Below, one piece after another: positions 37,516 to 47,293 of a DNA stretch of 64,000 nt. Under the pieces are notes generated by a model. It was not told the DNA's origin. It ran no database searches and saw only the letters and a program-made list of their open reading frames with translations. The stretch lies in NCBI RefSeq assembly GCF_030695525.1, contig NZ_JAUYSS010000069.1, positions 60,045 through 124,044 of the forward strand, in the 5' to 3' direction. Both the position numbers and the translations under genes were made by a program. Source of the stretch: Daejeonella sp. GTDB lineage: Bacteria > Bacteroidota > Bacteroidia > Sphingobacteriales > Sphingobacteriaceae. The first letter of the stretch is position 1. Every line of letters starts with the position of its first letter.

Positions 37516-38772
37516 TTATCTAAAGAGAATTAACGCAATAATCAAGGTTACAATTACATTGAATCCCTGAGCGATCAAAAAAGCATAGAAAGGTTTCTTG
37601 CTCTGCTTATTAAAAAGATCTGCAAAATTGGTTTCAAGTCCGATGCTGGTAAAAGCCAGCGCAAACCATAAGCCCTGCAGGTTTTTAAGACTTTCTTTTA
37701 CAGATGAAGTGACATCAGGACTTAATACAAAAGAAAACAAAAGAGAAGCAGCCAGAAAGCCCAAAACGAATTTGGGGAAACGCTCCCAAATGACTTTCAG
37801 ACCTGGCTTTCCTTCAGGATCATTTGCTTTCGGGTGTTTGGTATAAGTCCAGTAAACAGAGATTGCAAAAGCGGCCAAACCCAAAAGAACATTTTGTGAG
37901 AACTTTACAATGGTACTGATCTTCAATGCGGTTTCACCAACTAATGATCCAGAAGCAACCACTGCACCGGTGGTATCTATACTCCCACCGAGCCATGCCC
38001 CTGTAACTTCCTGCGACAAATCAAAGTATTTGGCAATCATAGGCATGAATATCATCATCGGAATAGCCGTGATCAATACCATTGAAATAACATAGGAAAG
38101 CTTTTTTGAATCTCCTTTAATTGCTCCTGAAGTTGCAATAGCAGCCGAGACCCCACAGATAGAAACAGCGCTGGAGATCATCATGGTGAGTTCATCGTCA
38201 ATTTTCATCTTCTTGCACAGCCAGAAAGCAAAATACCAAACCGATAAAACTACTGCCAAAGCCTGAATAAGCCCGAGTGAGCCCGCTTTTAAAACATCAG
38301 AAAAGATTACGCTTGTACCAAGCAATACCAATCCAATCTTAACAAACAATTCGGTTGAAAGTGAGGAACGCAACCATTCTGGCATTCTAAAGAAGTTACT
38401 TATGATTAAACCCAGGCCTAAACTGAAAATAACTGCCTCGAGATTAAAAGCTTTTACCTGACTATTCCCAGCCAGTATTAAGGCAATAATCGTGATCAGG
38501 TAAACGATTGGGAAACCATATAAAAAATGCTTTATCGCCTTTCCTGTTAAAAATGCTCCTATAATAGCGATCAATAACACGAATATAAACTGTATAAAAA
38601 TGAGGCTTAAATTAACGCTGGAAAGTACGCTCTTAAACAACTCCTCTGAGTTCCCCCAACTGAAAATCGGCACTTCTAATAGTAATCCTCCTATCGATAG
38701 AATAATGATCAGAGCACCCAGTATTACAACTGTCCAGTCCTCATGTATTGTAAATTTTCTCTGTTCTGACAT
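37516..38772 (-). CDS. YeiH/UPF0324 family putative anion exporter
   Basis: The 418-residue inner-membrane protein has about ten hydrophobic helices and family motifs such as ISSAVSICGVSAAIATSGAIKG, AWLGGSIDTTGAVVASG and LKNLQGLWFALAFTSIGLETNF. The family (PF03601) is annotated as putative sulfate exporter or conserved hypothetical; transport substrate is not established for most members. Its start is five bases after the CrtI-like gene's stop, suggesting a common transcript. Confidence 0.86.
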   Translation of the reverse strand: MSEQRKFTIHEDWTVVILGALIIILSIGGLLLEVPIFSWGNSEELFKSVLSSVNLSLIFIQFIFVLLIAIIGAFLTGKAIKHFLYGFPIVYLITIIALILAGNSQVKAFNLEAVIFSLGLGLIISNFFRMPEWLRSSLSTELFVKIGLVLLGTSVIFSDVLKAGSLGLIQALAVVLSVWYFAFWLCKKMKIDDELTMMISSAVSICGVSAAIATSGAIKGDSKKLSYVISMVLITAIPMMIFMPMIAKYFDLSQEVTGAWLGGSIDTTGAVVASGSLVGETALKISTIVKFSQNVLLGLAAFAISVYWTYTKHPKANDPEGKPGLKVIWERFPKFVLGFLAASLLFSFVLSPDVTSSVKESLKNLQGLWFALAFTSIGLETNFADLFNKQSKKPFYAFLIAQGFNVIVTLIIALILFR

Positions 38773-38777
38773 AAAAT

Positions 38778-40229
38778 TTATAAGGTAATTTTGATATTGA
38801 AAATGTCTTTAAGTGCTTGTTTAGCAGCATTATACCCACACATTCCATGCACTCCACCACCAGGAGGAGTTGATGAAGAACAAATATAGATTCCTCTCGC
38901 AGAAGTACGGTAAGGCGAACTTCTGAGGGCAGGCCGGGTAAATAATTGACTTATGTCAATTACCCCCCCATTAATATCTCCGCCAATATAATTGGGATTA
39001 TATGCTTCAATTTCCCGGGTATTCATTGTATGTTTTGCCAGAATCAGATCTTTAAATCCGGGAGCAAAACGTTCTACCTGATTCTCAATGGCATTCGTCA
39101 TGTCTTTTTCAGACCCATTAGGTACATGGCAATATGCCCATGCTGTATGCTTACCTTCGGGTGCACGCAAGGAATCAAACAGACTTTGCTGAGCTAAAAG
39201 AACAAATGGCCTTTCGGGTATTTTTCCTGCATTTGTCATTTCTTCTCCCTTTGCTATCTCCTCAAATGTATTTCCGAGATGTACAGTTCCGGCTTTGCGG
39301 CATTCAGGAGCAGTAAAAGGAATTGGTCCGTCCAAAGCCCAGTCAATTTTAAAAACTCCCATCCCATAACGGTATCGCTTCAATTGCCAGGAATAGATGA
39401 ATGAAAAACGTTCCCCTGCTATTTCCAGAATCTGCTTCGGAGTAAGATCAAAGAGAACAACTGGGGATGCCGGTATATCTGCCATTGAGCGTACATGAAC
39501 CCCGGTTTCAATTTTTCCGCCCATTGAAAGAAAATACGAAGCCAGTGCATTAGCAATTACCTTAGATCCCCCTCTTGGCACAGGCCATCCTTTAAGGTGT
39601 CCGGTAGCCATTAAGACCAGTCCGAAAGCTGAAGTTCCTAAATTACTTAATGGTTGCATTGAATGAGCTGCCATGCCTGCCCACAAGCCTCTGGCTTCCT
39701 TCGTTTTAAACTTCCCCACAAGTGATGATGCAGAACGTGTAGCATTCAGACCAAAAGCAGCCATATCTATCGGATGTTTTGGAAAATGTAAAGGACCCAG
39801 TACATCTTTCACTATAAAAGGCCAGCTTTTAACCAGAGGCTTCAAAAGTCTTACATAATTTTCCCTGTCAATTCCAAGGCAGTCTGCAGTATCTTCAACA
39901 CTTCCGCTAAGAGCTGCTGCAGTTCCATCATCAAATGGATGTGCTGCCGCCACTTCCGGATAAATGAATTCGAGTCCGTGCTGCTCAAGCGGCAAGGAAT
40001 TAAAAAAAGGAGATCCGGCAGCCAGAGGATGAATCGCAGAACAGATATCATGTACAAATCCGGGCAAAGTGAGCTCTGCAGATCGCAATCCCCCTCCTAT
40101 TGAATCTTTAGCCTCAAGAATCAAAACCGATAATCCGGCTTGCTGCAAAGCTATGGCTGCCGACAAACCATTCGGGCCGGACCCTATAATTATCGCGTCA
40201 AACTCAGTTTTGCCCTCCACTTGTTTCAT
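38778..40229 (-). CDS. CrtI-like FAD-dependent oxidoreductase
   Basis: A 483-residue flavoprotein of the phytoene-desaturase/amine-oxidase superfamily. The N-terminus has the Rossmann dinucleotide motif IIIGSGPNGLSAAIALQQAGL with the following acidic LEAKDSIGGG. The C-terminus has GIYICSSSTPPGGGVHGMCGYNAA, typical of CrtI-type FAD domains. A GTG two codons upstream of the ATG at 40229 is possible but less likely. No other carotenoid gene is in the window, so the substrate is unknown; many such paralogues are only distantly related to desaturases. Confidence 0.85.
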   Translation of the reverse strand: MKQVEGKTEFDAIIIGSGPNGLSAAIALQQAGLSVLILEAKDSIGGGLRSAELTLPGFVHDICSAIHPLAAGSPFFNSLPLEQHGLEFIYPEVAAAHPFDDGTAAALSGSVEDTADCLGIDRENYVRLLKPLVKSWPFIVKDVLGPLHFPKHPIDMAAFGLNATRSASSLVGKFKTKEARGLWAGMAAHSMQPLSNLGTSAFGLVLMATGHLKGWPVPRGGSKVIANALASYFLSMGGKIETGVHVRSMADIPASPVVLFDLTPKQILEIAGERFSFIYSWQLKRYRYGMGVFKIDWALDGPIPFTAPECRKAGTVHLGNTFEEIAKGEEMTNAGKIPERPFVLLAQQSLFDSLRAPEGKHTAWAYCHVPNGSEKDMTNAIENQVERFAPGFKDLILAKHTMNTREIEAYNPNYIGGDINGGVIDISQLFTRPALRSSPYRTSARGIYICSSSTPPGGGVHGMCGYNAAKQALKDIFNIKITL

Positions 40230-40366
40230 TATCACGGAATATCATCATTCTTACTAAAAAAACATAATTAAGGGATAAATATGCAATTGTAACTGATGTC
40301 AGATATTGAACATATTTAGCATAGGATGTCACTTCCTAAAATAACTATGTGTGACGTGACATTTTG

Positions 40367-40500
40367 ATACCATCTTCGTACCATCTTCGTACCAAGTAGT
40401 GTCCAAGTTCGTACCTTGTTCGTATAAGAGTGCCCTGGCGATAGTCTGGAGGGGGTGTTATACGAACAACGTACGAAGAAGGTACGAACAAAACCTAATG
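40367..40500. repeat. 11-bp-period array with inverted arms
   Basis: Units ATACCATCTTC, GTACCATCTTC, GTACCAAGTAG, TGTCCAAGTTC, GTACCTTGTTC and GTATAAGAGTG run from 40367 to 40432. On the other side of a GC-rich loop the complementary units TATACGAACAA, CGTACGAAGAA and GGTACGAACAA occupy 40459-40491. The arms 40407-40427 and 40458-40489 pair except for one extra 11-bp unit in the right arm. The rest of the 40230-40730 gap has no gene. Confidence 0.75.
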
Positions 40501-40533
40501 TTGGTATCTGCACTTCTCAGATTTTGACCGGTT

Positions 40534-40563
40534 TTTCGGTCAATTTCGGTCAATTTCGGTCAA
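40534..40563. repeat. Three perfect 10-bp tandem repeats
   Basis: TTTCGGTCAA occurs three times without mismatch, preceded by GACCGG. It lies about 170 bases before the DinB-like gene and just after the 11-bp array. Role unknown. Confidence 0.7.
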
Positions 40564-40730
40564 ATTTTAAACTGTTCCTGACTTCTCCTCATTTTGTGCT
40601 GTACTAATTAAATGTTGATATTCTCGGGTATATTAAGCTATACCGAAATTTTTGTAAAAACGAAACAATCCCTAATTTGAAGATTCTAAATCGGAAAGAA
40701 TCCTTAATTTTGAATCCTTAACCGGATAAC

Positions 40731-41189
40731 ATGAATCCAAAAATAGATTTAATCAGAAAAACAAGAACCAAAGCATTAGAACTTATCAGCGGATTAAGTG
40801 TTCCAGAACTGAATAAAATTCCTGAAGGTTTCAATAATAATATAATCTGGAATCTGGGACACCTCATCGCTGCCCAGGAAGGGATATTTTACCTGCGGGG
40901 GAACCTAGAACTAAATATAGAACAGGGATTCTTCAATTCATTCAAAAATGGTTCCAGACCAGAACGTGAAATTAATGGAGTTGAAATAGAGAAGATAAAA
41001 TCCCTTCTGTTCAGCAGTCTTGACCAATTTGAATCAGATCTGCAAAAAAACATCTTTAATAGTTATCCTGCCTGGACAACCAGCATGGGTATAGCGATCA
41101 ATTCTATTGAGGATGCACTTAACTTTTTACCATTCCATGAGGGGCTTCACCTGGGTTATATAATTGCGTATAAACGTTTAATTTCCTAA
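40731..41189 (+). CDS. DinB family protein
   Basis: A 152-residue four-helix-bundle protein. The three likely metal histidines are in IIWNLGHLIAAQEG and LPFHEGLHLGYI (His-x3-His), the arrangement of the DinB/YfiT family. Members include thiol transferases and damage-inducible proteins of unknown function, and the exact reaction cannot be assigned. It is convergent with the antiporter gene three bases downstream. Confidence 0.86.
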   Translation: MNPKIDLIRKTRTKALELISGLSVPELNKIPEGFNNNIIWNLGHLIAAQEGIFYLRGNLELNIEQGFFNSFKNGSRPEREINGVEIEKIKSLLFSSLDQFESDLQKNIFNSYPAWTTSMGIAINSIEDALNFLPFHEGLHLGYIIAYKRLIS

Positions 41190-41192
41190 TCC

Positions 41193-43352
41193 TTATTTCT
41201 TAAATAACTTTTTAAGGTTCAATGCTGATTTACCTACTGTACTTATTGTGTCAGCTAGAGTTTCGATGACATAAGGATCAACCTGTTCAATATTATTCAT
41301 GTTAATACCCTGATCAAGTTGTTTTGGATAAACAATTAAGAAGCTATTGGAATTGAAATATGTGCCAAGATAATATGGTAATTTCTCCAGATAACTATTA
41401 TATGAAATATGCCCCTTTCTGGAAGTAATCACCACAAAAAAATCATCTGTTTTTAGCTCTCTGCTGAAGATTAAAAAATCTTCCCAGTTATCAAATTCAT
41501 TATATGACACCCTAAGCTGGCTTCTGGCCTTCTCATGGGCGCTTTTAATTTCGGATAAGGTGTTACCTGCTGCATAGAATGAAATCGGAATTCCGGCCGA
41601 TTGGGCTACTATGGATAATTTGTTTAACCAGTGAAAGAAACCTGGCTCATGTTCAGCATTGTTAGAAACAAGTACCAGCATTCTTTTTAGAGTATTAAAT
41701 GGCTGTGCCGGTTTGTAGATGTAAATAGTTTCAGGAATCTTACTGAACAATTCTTCAGTTGTAGGTCCAAAGAACTTATTCTGATCGGATTTATGATGAA
41801 GGCCTATTAAAATATCAGTGATTTTATGTTCTTTAATCGTATAAATCATACCATGGCTGATATTAATATCAAAGCGGATAAGTGGATGAATAATATTCTC
41901 AGTTGCAGAGGCGTGCATAATCGCCTTTTCCAATACTTTTTCTCCCTTTACCTGAGTTTGGCTATCAGCACGTTCATCATCTGTAACATGTAGAGCATAA
42001 ACAGGAACTGAACTCTTTGCAGGTTTCAGCATCAGGCCAAAATCAACCAGTTCATTCACTGTATCGGGGTATGCAAGAGAAATAAGGATCTTTTCATCGT
42101 CAATATCAGAATCACTATTATCCAATTCATTTATAAGTGCCAGACGTCGTGAAGCCTTTTCAACAACGAATGAACTAACTGCACAACTTACCAGAATGAG
42201 AAGAATCGTACCATTAAGTACATCCTCATTCAACAATCTGATGGGTTCACCACTACTCGTTTCACCAATAATAATGTTATACCCAACCAAAATAATGGCC
42301 AGAGTTGCTGCAGCATGGCTGGCACTTAATCCAAATATAAGATTCCCCTCTTCTGAACTCAGCTTAAAGGCTTTCTGGGTAATCACTGCGGCAATATATT
42401 TGGCTAAAATTGCAACAAAGATGATGACTCCTGCCACTTTCAGGGCTCCCCATCCATTAATCAGAACACTTATATCCACAAGCATTCCGACACTGATCAA
42501 AAAGAAGGGGATAAAAATCGCATTCCCCACAAAATCTATGCGATTCATCAATGGAGAGGAATGGGGTACAAATTTATTCAATACTAAACCCGAAAAGAAG
42601 GCTCCTATAATAGCTTCAAGTCCGGCAGCCTCTGCCAAAAAGGAAGCCAGAAATACCATTGCCAGTACAAAGATGTATTGTGAAACACTATCGTCGTAAT
42701 GTTTAAAAAACCACCTGGTAAGGATCGGAAACACAAAGAACACGACAGAAACAAAAGCTGCTGTTGAAATTATCAATTGCAGCCAGAAAGTTGAGGAAGC
42801 TTCTTCCCTGCTAAGTCCGGAGATTCCAGCTAATATTAGTAAAGCAAGAATATCTGTGATCATTGTCCCACCGATGGTTAAAGTTACCGCACGATTTCTT
42901 GCAATTCCATATTTACTGGCAATCGGATATGAAACCAGTGTATGCGTTGAAAACATACTCGCAAGCAACATTGATGAGAGAAAACTATATCCAAGTACAT
43001 AGTAACTTGCCAGCATTCCTAAAATCAGCGGCAACAAAAATGTGAGTAAGCCAAAGAATAATATTTTAGCCCTGTTCTTTTTAAATTCAACCAGATCAAT
43101 TTCAAGACCTGCAAGAAACATGATATATAATAGTCCAACAGTGCCAAATAAAACAATACTGCTATCTCTTCTTAGGAGATCCAGCCCATAAGGACCTACA
43201 ATAACACCGGCAAGAATAAGCCCTATGATATGAGGAACCTTAATTTTATTGAATAAAATTGGAGCAAATAATATGATGAATAGAACCAGGGAAAATATAA
43301 TTACCGGGTTCCTTAATGGTAATGTAAGATCTAGTGCTGAAAGTAGAAGCAT
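41193..43352 (-). CDS. Cation/proton antiporter (CPA2) with C-terminal USP-like domain
   Basis: The 719-residue protein has an N-terminal Na+/H+-exchanger domain of about 12 helices (residues 1-400; MFLAGLEIDLVEFKK, AAGLEAIIGAFFSGL). A cytosolic region of about 300 residues resembling tandem universal-stress-protein folds follows (VPVYALHVTDDERAD, HKITDILIGLHHK, RMLVLVSNNAEHEPG). Such proteins exchange K+ or Na+ for H+; the USP part may sense nucleotides. It follows a lipoprotein gene by eight bases on the same strand. Confidence 0.9.
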   Translation of the reverse strand: MLLLSALDLTLPLRNPVIIFSLVLFIILFAPILFNKIKVPHIIGLILAGVIVGPYGLDLLRRDSSIVLFGTVGLLYIMFLAGLEIDLVEFKKNRAKILFFGLLTFLLPLILGMLASYYVLGYSFLSSMLLASMFSTHTLVSYPIASKYGIARNRAVTLTIGGTMITDILALLILAGISGLSREEASSTFWLQLIISTAAFVSVVFFVFPILTRWFFKHYDDSVSQYIFVLAMVFLASFLAEAAGLEAIIGAFFSGLVLNKFVPHSSPLMNRIDFVGNAIFIPFFLISVGMLVDISVLINGWGALKVAGVIIFVAILAKYIAAVITQKAFKLSSEEGNLIFGLSASHAAATLAIILVGYNIIIGETSSGEPIRLLNEDVLNGTILLILVSCAVSSFVVEKASRRLALINELDNSDSDIDDEKILISLAYPDTVNELVDFGLMLKPAKSSVPVYALHVTDDERADSQTQVKGEKVLEKAIMHASATENIIHPLIRFDINISHGMIYTIKEHKITDILIGLHHKSDQNKFFGPTTEELFSKIPETIYIYKPAQPFNTLKRMLVLVSNNAEHEPGFFHWLNKLSIVAQSAGIPISFYAAGNTLSEIKSAHEKARSQLRVSYNEFDNWEDFLIFSRELKTDDFFVVITSRKGHISYNSYLEKLPYYLGTYFNSNSFLIVYPKQLDQGINMNNIEQVDPYVIETLADTISTVGKSALNLKKLFKK

Positions 43353-43360
43353 ATCAATTA

Positions 43361-43942
43361 TTAAGGGGTTTTTATTTTAGATAACCCAACTGAATAGATA
43401 ATTTTACACTTACCGCCCTGGTTAATTTCCCTGATCCCTTCCATTTTATCAACAGAAATTTGATTTAGCAGAATATTCATAGTTGTTAAGACATCACCCT
43501 CCTGCTGTCTTGAATGAAGTGCCAGACCTGTTTCAGTGTATACCCCCAGATACACTCTGGTTATGGTATTTTTTGACAGTACCTTAACAACTACTCTGTT
43601 ATTATGATATGCAATATTCCATCGTTCAGTTTTAGTATCTCCGAGAGCTGAACCTTCACAACTTGTTTCAGTGCATTTCATAGTTACTGTCCAGTTACCA
43701 ATCAGCTTTGAATTGTATATTCCGGTAGTGTCGCCCATGTGCTCTAAACTATCTAATAACCTTTCCCTGCTGCTAAGCTCAATTTCTTTAGAAATGAGCT
43801 GCTGCTCAAATACCTTTAATTCCTCTTCTTTCTGTGAAACTTTCTTTTCACGCAAATTAAGCCTATCCGAATCTTCCTTGTTACCGCAAGCTGTAAGAAT
43901 AGAAATAATTAAAATAAAGCCGATAAAATGTGGTTTTAACAT
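43361..43942 (-). CDS. Lipoprotein with coiled coil, unknown function
   Basis: A 193-residue protein. The lipobox is ILTAC (Cys about residue 19). Residues 27-70 form a charged heptad-like coiled coil (LREKKVSQKEEELKVFEQQL and on). The C-terminal 120 residues are strand-rich, with NWTVTMKCTETSCEGSALGD, and contain several cysteines. I do not recognise a family. It precedes the antiporter by eight bases, so the two are likely co-expressed; a regulatory relation would be a guess. Confidence 0.7.
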   Translation of the reverse strand: MLKPHFIGFILIISILTACGNKEDSDRLNLREKKVSQKEEELKVFEQQLISKEIELSSRERLLDSLEHMGDTTGIYNSKLIGNWTVTMKCTETSCEGSALGDTKTERWNIAYHNNRVVVKVLSKNTITRVYLGVYTETGLALHSRQQEGDVLTTMNILLNQISVDKMEGIREINQGGKCKIIYSVGLSKIKTP

Positions 43943-44144
43943 TGAAATCCTGATTTATTTAGTGCGACAATTAATTGATAAGCCGGTGGTTCCGGAAACT
44001 GCAAGCCCGTCTAAAAAAAAATACTAGAACGTGAATTTAATATTTATTAAGGAGTTGGGAATATACGCCAAATTGAGCTAAAAACAAGGATAAATAAATT
44101 ATAACTGATCATTTTCATAGCTAAAGATGGGTATCTGTTTTTAA
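43943..44144. other. Gap with no recognised feature
   Basis: AT-rich sequence between two minus-strand lipoprotein genes; I see no gene, clear hairpin or promoter match. Confidence 0.4.
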
Positions 44145-44984
44145 TTAAGGTAACAATGAAAGGGAATCAAGGGTGTGATATTTATGTTCGACTAAACTGC
44201 CTTTAACATTCACAATCCTAAATCCCGAACTATCAGCCCCTAAGGGTCTTCCAACTGGTCCGGTAGTAATCATTTCCAAATCACCAGACCTACCGTATGA
44301 ATTACGATGATAATGACCCGCAAAAACCTGCTTTACACCATACTGTTTAAATAAATCAAGATACATTTTTCGACGTTCTGAATTGATATTGAAATATTCA
44401 TCAGGCTCATTCGGATCTTTCAGGAATAAGGAATGGTGCATAAAAACCATGATATTCTTTGCGCCTGATTTGTTAGCCTTTTCTAAATTAATTCTTAACC
44501 AGTATTCCTGTGCCGCAGCCTCTTCAGGAGCTAATGAAGGATCTTTGATTAATGATGAATTAATTATTATTCCAATCATATTACCTGAACGGAAAGTATA
44601 GCGGTCTTCCCCAAAATGCTGCTTATAAAGTTCAAGACTGGCAGGTGTTGGAACATTTTCCACATCATGGTTGCCGGAAACACTATACAATTTAATTGAG
44701 GGATCAAGTTTAGCCGCTATCCGCTTATATTCTGTAATCTGAGCAAGATCACCGGGTTTATTTACCAGATCACCACAAATCACAACGAAGGCGGGTTTCA
44801 AACGATTTGACTCGGCAATTGCCTTTTCCATGTTTACAGTTTCACGGCTGAATTCCTTATTGGCATTAAAAAAACCAAATTGGGTATCAGCCATCTGAAA
44901 AAATGTATAGGGTTTGGATGAGCAACCTGCAATCAACAACAATAAGATTGTAATTATAGTTCCGGGATAAAAAGTTCTTTTCAT
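44145..44984 (-). CDS. Metallophosphoesterase lipoprotein (CSTP1/CPPED1-like)
   Basis: A 279-residue calcineurin-like phosphoesterase with a lipobox (LIAGC). Metal motifs appear in order: ADTQFG, ICGDLVNKPGD, SGNHDVEN, MHHSLF and AGHYHRN. The first motif is Asp-x-Gln instead of Asp-x-His, a form known in the CSTP1/CPPED1 group, which suggests that subfamily. It is probably anchored facing the periplasm. The substrate is unknown. No operon partner is nearby. Confidence 0.86.
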   Translation of the reverse strand: MKRTFYPGTIITILLLLIAGCSSKPYTFFQMADTQFGFFNANKEFSRETVNMEKAIAESNRLKPAFVVICGDLVNKPGDLAQITEYKRIAAKLDPSIKLYSVSGNHDVENVPTPASLELYKQHFGEDRYTFRSGNMIGIIINSSLIKDPSLAPEEAAAQEYWLRINLEKANKSGAKNIMVFMHHSLFLKDPNEPDEYFNINSERRKMYLDLFKQYGVKQVFAGHYHRNSYGRSGDLEMITTGPVGRPLGADSSGFRIVNVKGSLVEHKYHTLDSLSLLP

Positions 44985-45205
44985 TTGTTGTAAATATCTC
45001 TATACAATATTACTAAGCAAAACATTTATATGATCATTACGTTAAACTTATGCTAAAAAGCAAGACGAAAGATCTGGAAAACATTTTGAATATGGTGAAA
45101 TTAATAAGAATCCAAAAAGATCTAATACAGCAGCAATAACAATGCGGTTATTTTGTGTTGACCTTAATTTCTTAACTTGCGCCATCTAACCAAACAAATT
45201 ACAAA

Positions 45206-46384
45206 ATGAACGAAGTATATATCATCTCTGCAGTAAGAACCCCTATCGGAAGTTTTGGAGGCTCACTTTCAAGCCTTTCTGCAAGTGCTCTGGGTGCTGC
45301 AGCAATCAAAGCCGCAGTTGAACGTGCCGGTATCACTGTCGACCAGGTTCAGGAAGTATTCATGGGAAATGTTTTATCTGCTAATCTCGGACAGGCTCCT
45401 GCAACTCAGGCTGCAAAATTTGCAGGTTTGCCTGATATTCCGGCTACAACAATCAACAAAGTATGTGCATCGGGAACAAAGGCAATTATGATTGCTGCCC
45501 AGAGTATCGCATTGGGAGAGAACGATATTGTAATTGCCGGTGGAATGGAAAGCATGAGTAATGTGCCATATTATCTGGATAAAGCAAGAAATGGCTACCG
45601 TCTGGGTAACGGACAAATAATCGATGGACTTGTAAAGGATGGTTTATGGGATGTTTACAATGATTACCACATGGGTTCCGCAGCAGAACTTTGCGCCAGC
45701 GAGTGCAATATCAGTCGGGAAGATCAGGATGCTTTTGCAATAGAATCCTATAAAAGATCCCAATCAGCACAAGCAAACAGCAAATTTAAAAATGAGATCG
45801 TACCTGTTGAAGTAAAAGATCGAAAAGGTGAAATTAGCCTGATTGAACATGATGAAGAGATCAATGCGGTTAAATTCGATAAAATTCCTTCGCTAAAACC
45901 CGTATTTAAAAAAGATGGCACAGTTACAGCAGCAAACGCATCTACATTAAACGATGGGGCGGCTGCCTTAGTGTTAATGAGTAAGGCAAAGGCTAATGAA
46001 TTGGGGCTTATACCACTCGCCAGAATTCTATCCTATGCGGATGCCCAACAGGCGCCAGAATGGTTTACAACAACACCTTCGAAAGCAATCCCAAAAGCAT
46101 TGGATCGTGCCGGTATCAAAGCCTCTGAAGTCGATTTTTACGAAATAAATGAAGCATTTTCTGTGGTTTCGGTTGCGAATAACCGAATTCTTGAACTTGA
46201 TCCTGCCAAAGTTAACGTAAATGGAGGTGCCGTTTCAATGGGACATCCGCTTGGAGCATCAGGTGCCCGAATTGTGGTTACCTTGCTGAATGTGCTTCAG
46301 CAAAATGGGGGAAAGATTGGTGTAGCGGGAATCTGTAATGGCGGTGGCGGAGCAAGTGCAATTATCATTGAAAATCTGCAATAA
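45206..46384 (+). CDS. Acetyl-CoA C-acetyltransferase (thiolase)
   Basis: Condenses two acetyl-CoA or cleaves acetoacetyl-CoA. The 392 residues carry the three thiolase active sites: nucleophilic Cys in [10 protein letters not shown], His in [10 protein letters not shown] and the second Cys in [16 protein letters not shown] and NEAFSVVS are also present. Length matches AtoB/PhaA types rather than longer FadA forms, but chain-length preference is not certain. A secreted protein gene follows six bases later. Confidence 0.94.
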   Translation: MNEVYIISAVRTPIGSFGGSLSSLSASALGAAAIKAAVERAGITVDQVQEVFMGNVLSANLGQAPATQAAKFAGLPDIPATTINKVCASGTKAIMIAAQSIALGENDIVIAGGMESMSNVPYYLDKARNGYRLGNGQIIDGLVKDGLWDVYNDYHMGSAAELCASECNISREDQDAFAIESYKRSQSAQANSKFKNEIVPVEVKDRKGEISLIEHDEEINAVKFDKIPSLKPVFKKDGTVTAANASTLNDGAAALVLMSKAKANELGLIPLARILSYADAQQAPEWFTTTPSKAIPKALDRAGIKASEVDFYEINEAFSVVSVANNRILELDPAKVNVNGGAVSMGHPLGASGARIVVTLLNVLQQNGGKIGVAGICNGGGGASAIIIENLQ

Positions 46385-46390
46385 GAGGTC

Positions 46391-47293
46391 ATGAGGCAGT
46401 TTTTAATATTTTTTATTTGCTCGGTTTTTGTTCTGAACAATGCTGATGCTCAGCATTCTGACAGCAATAAAAACAGGCAGACTTTGCTGAATCTTCAGGA
46501 TAGTCTTCAGAGCCTCAGTTATAAAATGATTAATGACAGCATTGAACCTGAACGTTACAATGCCAATTACCAATTCATAAAGACATTGGTGAATGCGTTA
46601 AAAACTCCATATTCTTTCAATTTCTCGTTTGATTCGCTGAATACCATTTCGATCCAGTCATCCCCGGATAAAAGATTCAGAATCTTTAGCTGGCATGTGA
46701 TGAATAATGACGGCAGCTACCGTTTCTATGGCACAATACAAATGAATAATCCGGATGGTAAGCTTCAAATGTTTCCCTTAGTGGATTATACCCCCGCGAT
46801 AAAAAACAGCACTGATACTATCACTACATCTGACAAGTGGTATGGCGCTCAGTATTATCGTGTTATATCTGTGCTAAATAATGTACAGATCCCTTATTAT
46901 GTTTTACTTGGCTGGAAAGGAAATACAATTAGATCAACAAAAAAAGTAATTGAAATCCTCTATTTCAAGGATGGGAAAGCCTATTTCGGGATGCCTGTAT
47001 TCGACGGAGACACAGAGCAGCCCTTAAAGAAACGGGCAATTTTTGAGTACGACCGTCGCGCCTCCATGGTACTGAACTATGAACCATCAATCAGTACTGT
47101 AGTTTTCGACCATCTCGCCCCACCAGATCCAAAATTAAAGGGAAGATTTGAACTCTATGGTCCTGATTTCTCATACGATGGTTACCGGCTTATAAACGGC
47201 AGGTGGAAATTTGTTCAGGATCTGGAACTCAAAAATACCCCGACAGATCAGGATGATAATTTTAATGACCCGAAGAAAATGAGAGGCAATTGA
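46391..47293 (+). CDS. Secreted protein of unknown function
   Basis: A 300-residue protein with a signal peptide (hydrophobic segment, then NNADA-QH near residue 21). The mature part is rich in aromatic and strand-forming residues (FRIFSWHVMNNDGSYRFYGTI, YYVLLGWKGN). I do not recognise the family. It lies six bases after the thiolase gene and may be co-transcribed, but a functional link is not apparent. Its stop codon lies inside the first unit of a heptamer array. Confidence 0.7.
   Translation: MRQFLIFFICSVFVLNNADAQHSDSNKNRQTLLNLQDSLQSLSYKMINDSIEPERYNANYQFIKTLVNALKTPYSFNFSFDSLNTISIQSSPDKRFRIFSWHVMNNDGSYRFYGTIQMNNPDGKLQMFPLVDYTPAIKNSTDTITTSDKWYGAQYYRVISVLNNVQIPYYVLLGWKGNTIRSTKKVIEILYFKDGKAYFGMPVFDGDTEQPLKKRAIFEYDRRASMVLNYEPSISTVVFDHLAPPDPKLKGRFELYGPDFSYDGYRLINGRWKFVQDLELKNTPTDQDDNFNDPKKMRGN

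Noticed and set aside
38778..40229. Carotenoid biosynthesis locus
   Set aside because: Only the CrtI-like oxidoreductase is present; no crtB, crtY or crtZ homologue is nearby, so a carotenoid role is not supported.
40367..40500. Possible CRISPR or integron attachment array
   Set aside because: The repeats are 11 bp without spacers, there is no integrase or cassette gene, and the arms form one imperfect inverted repeat.
42196..42699. 167-codon open frame antisense to the antiporter gene
   Set aside because: Fully inside the antiporter membrane domain; its composition reflects the opposite strand of transmembrane codons.
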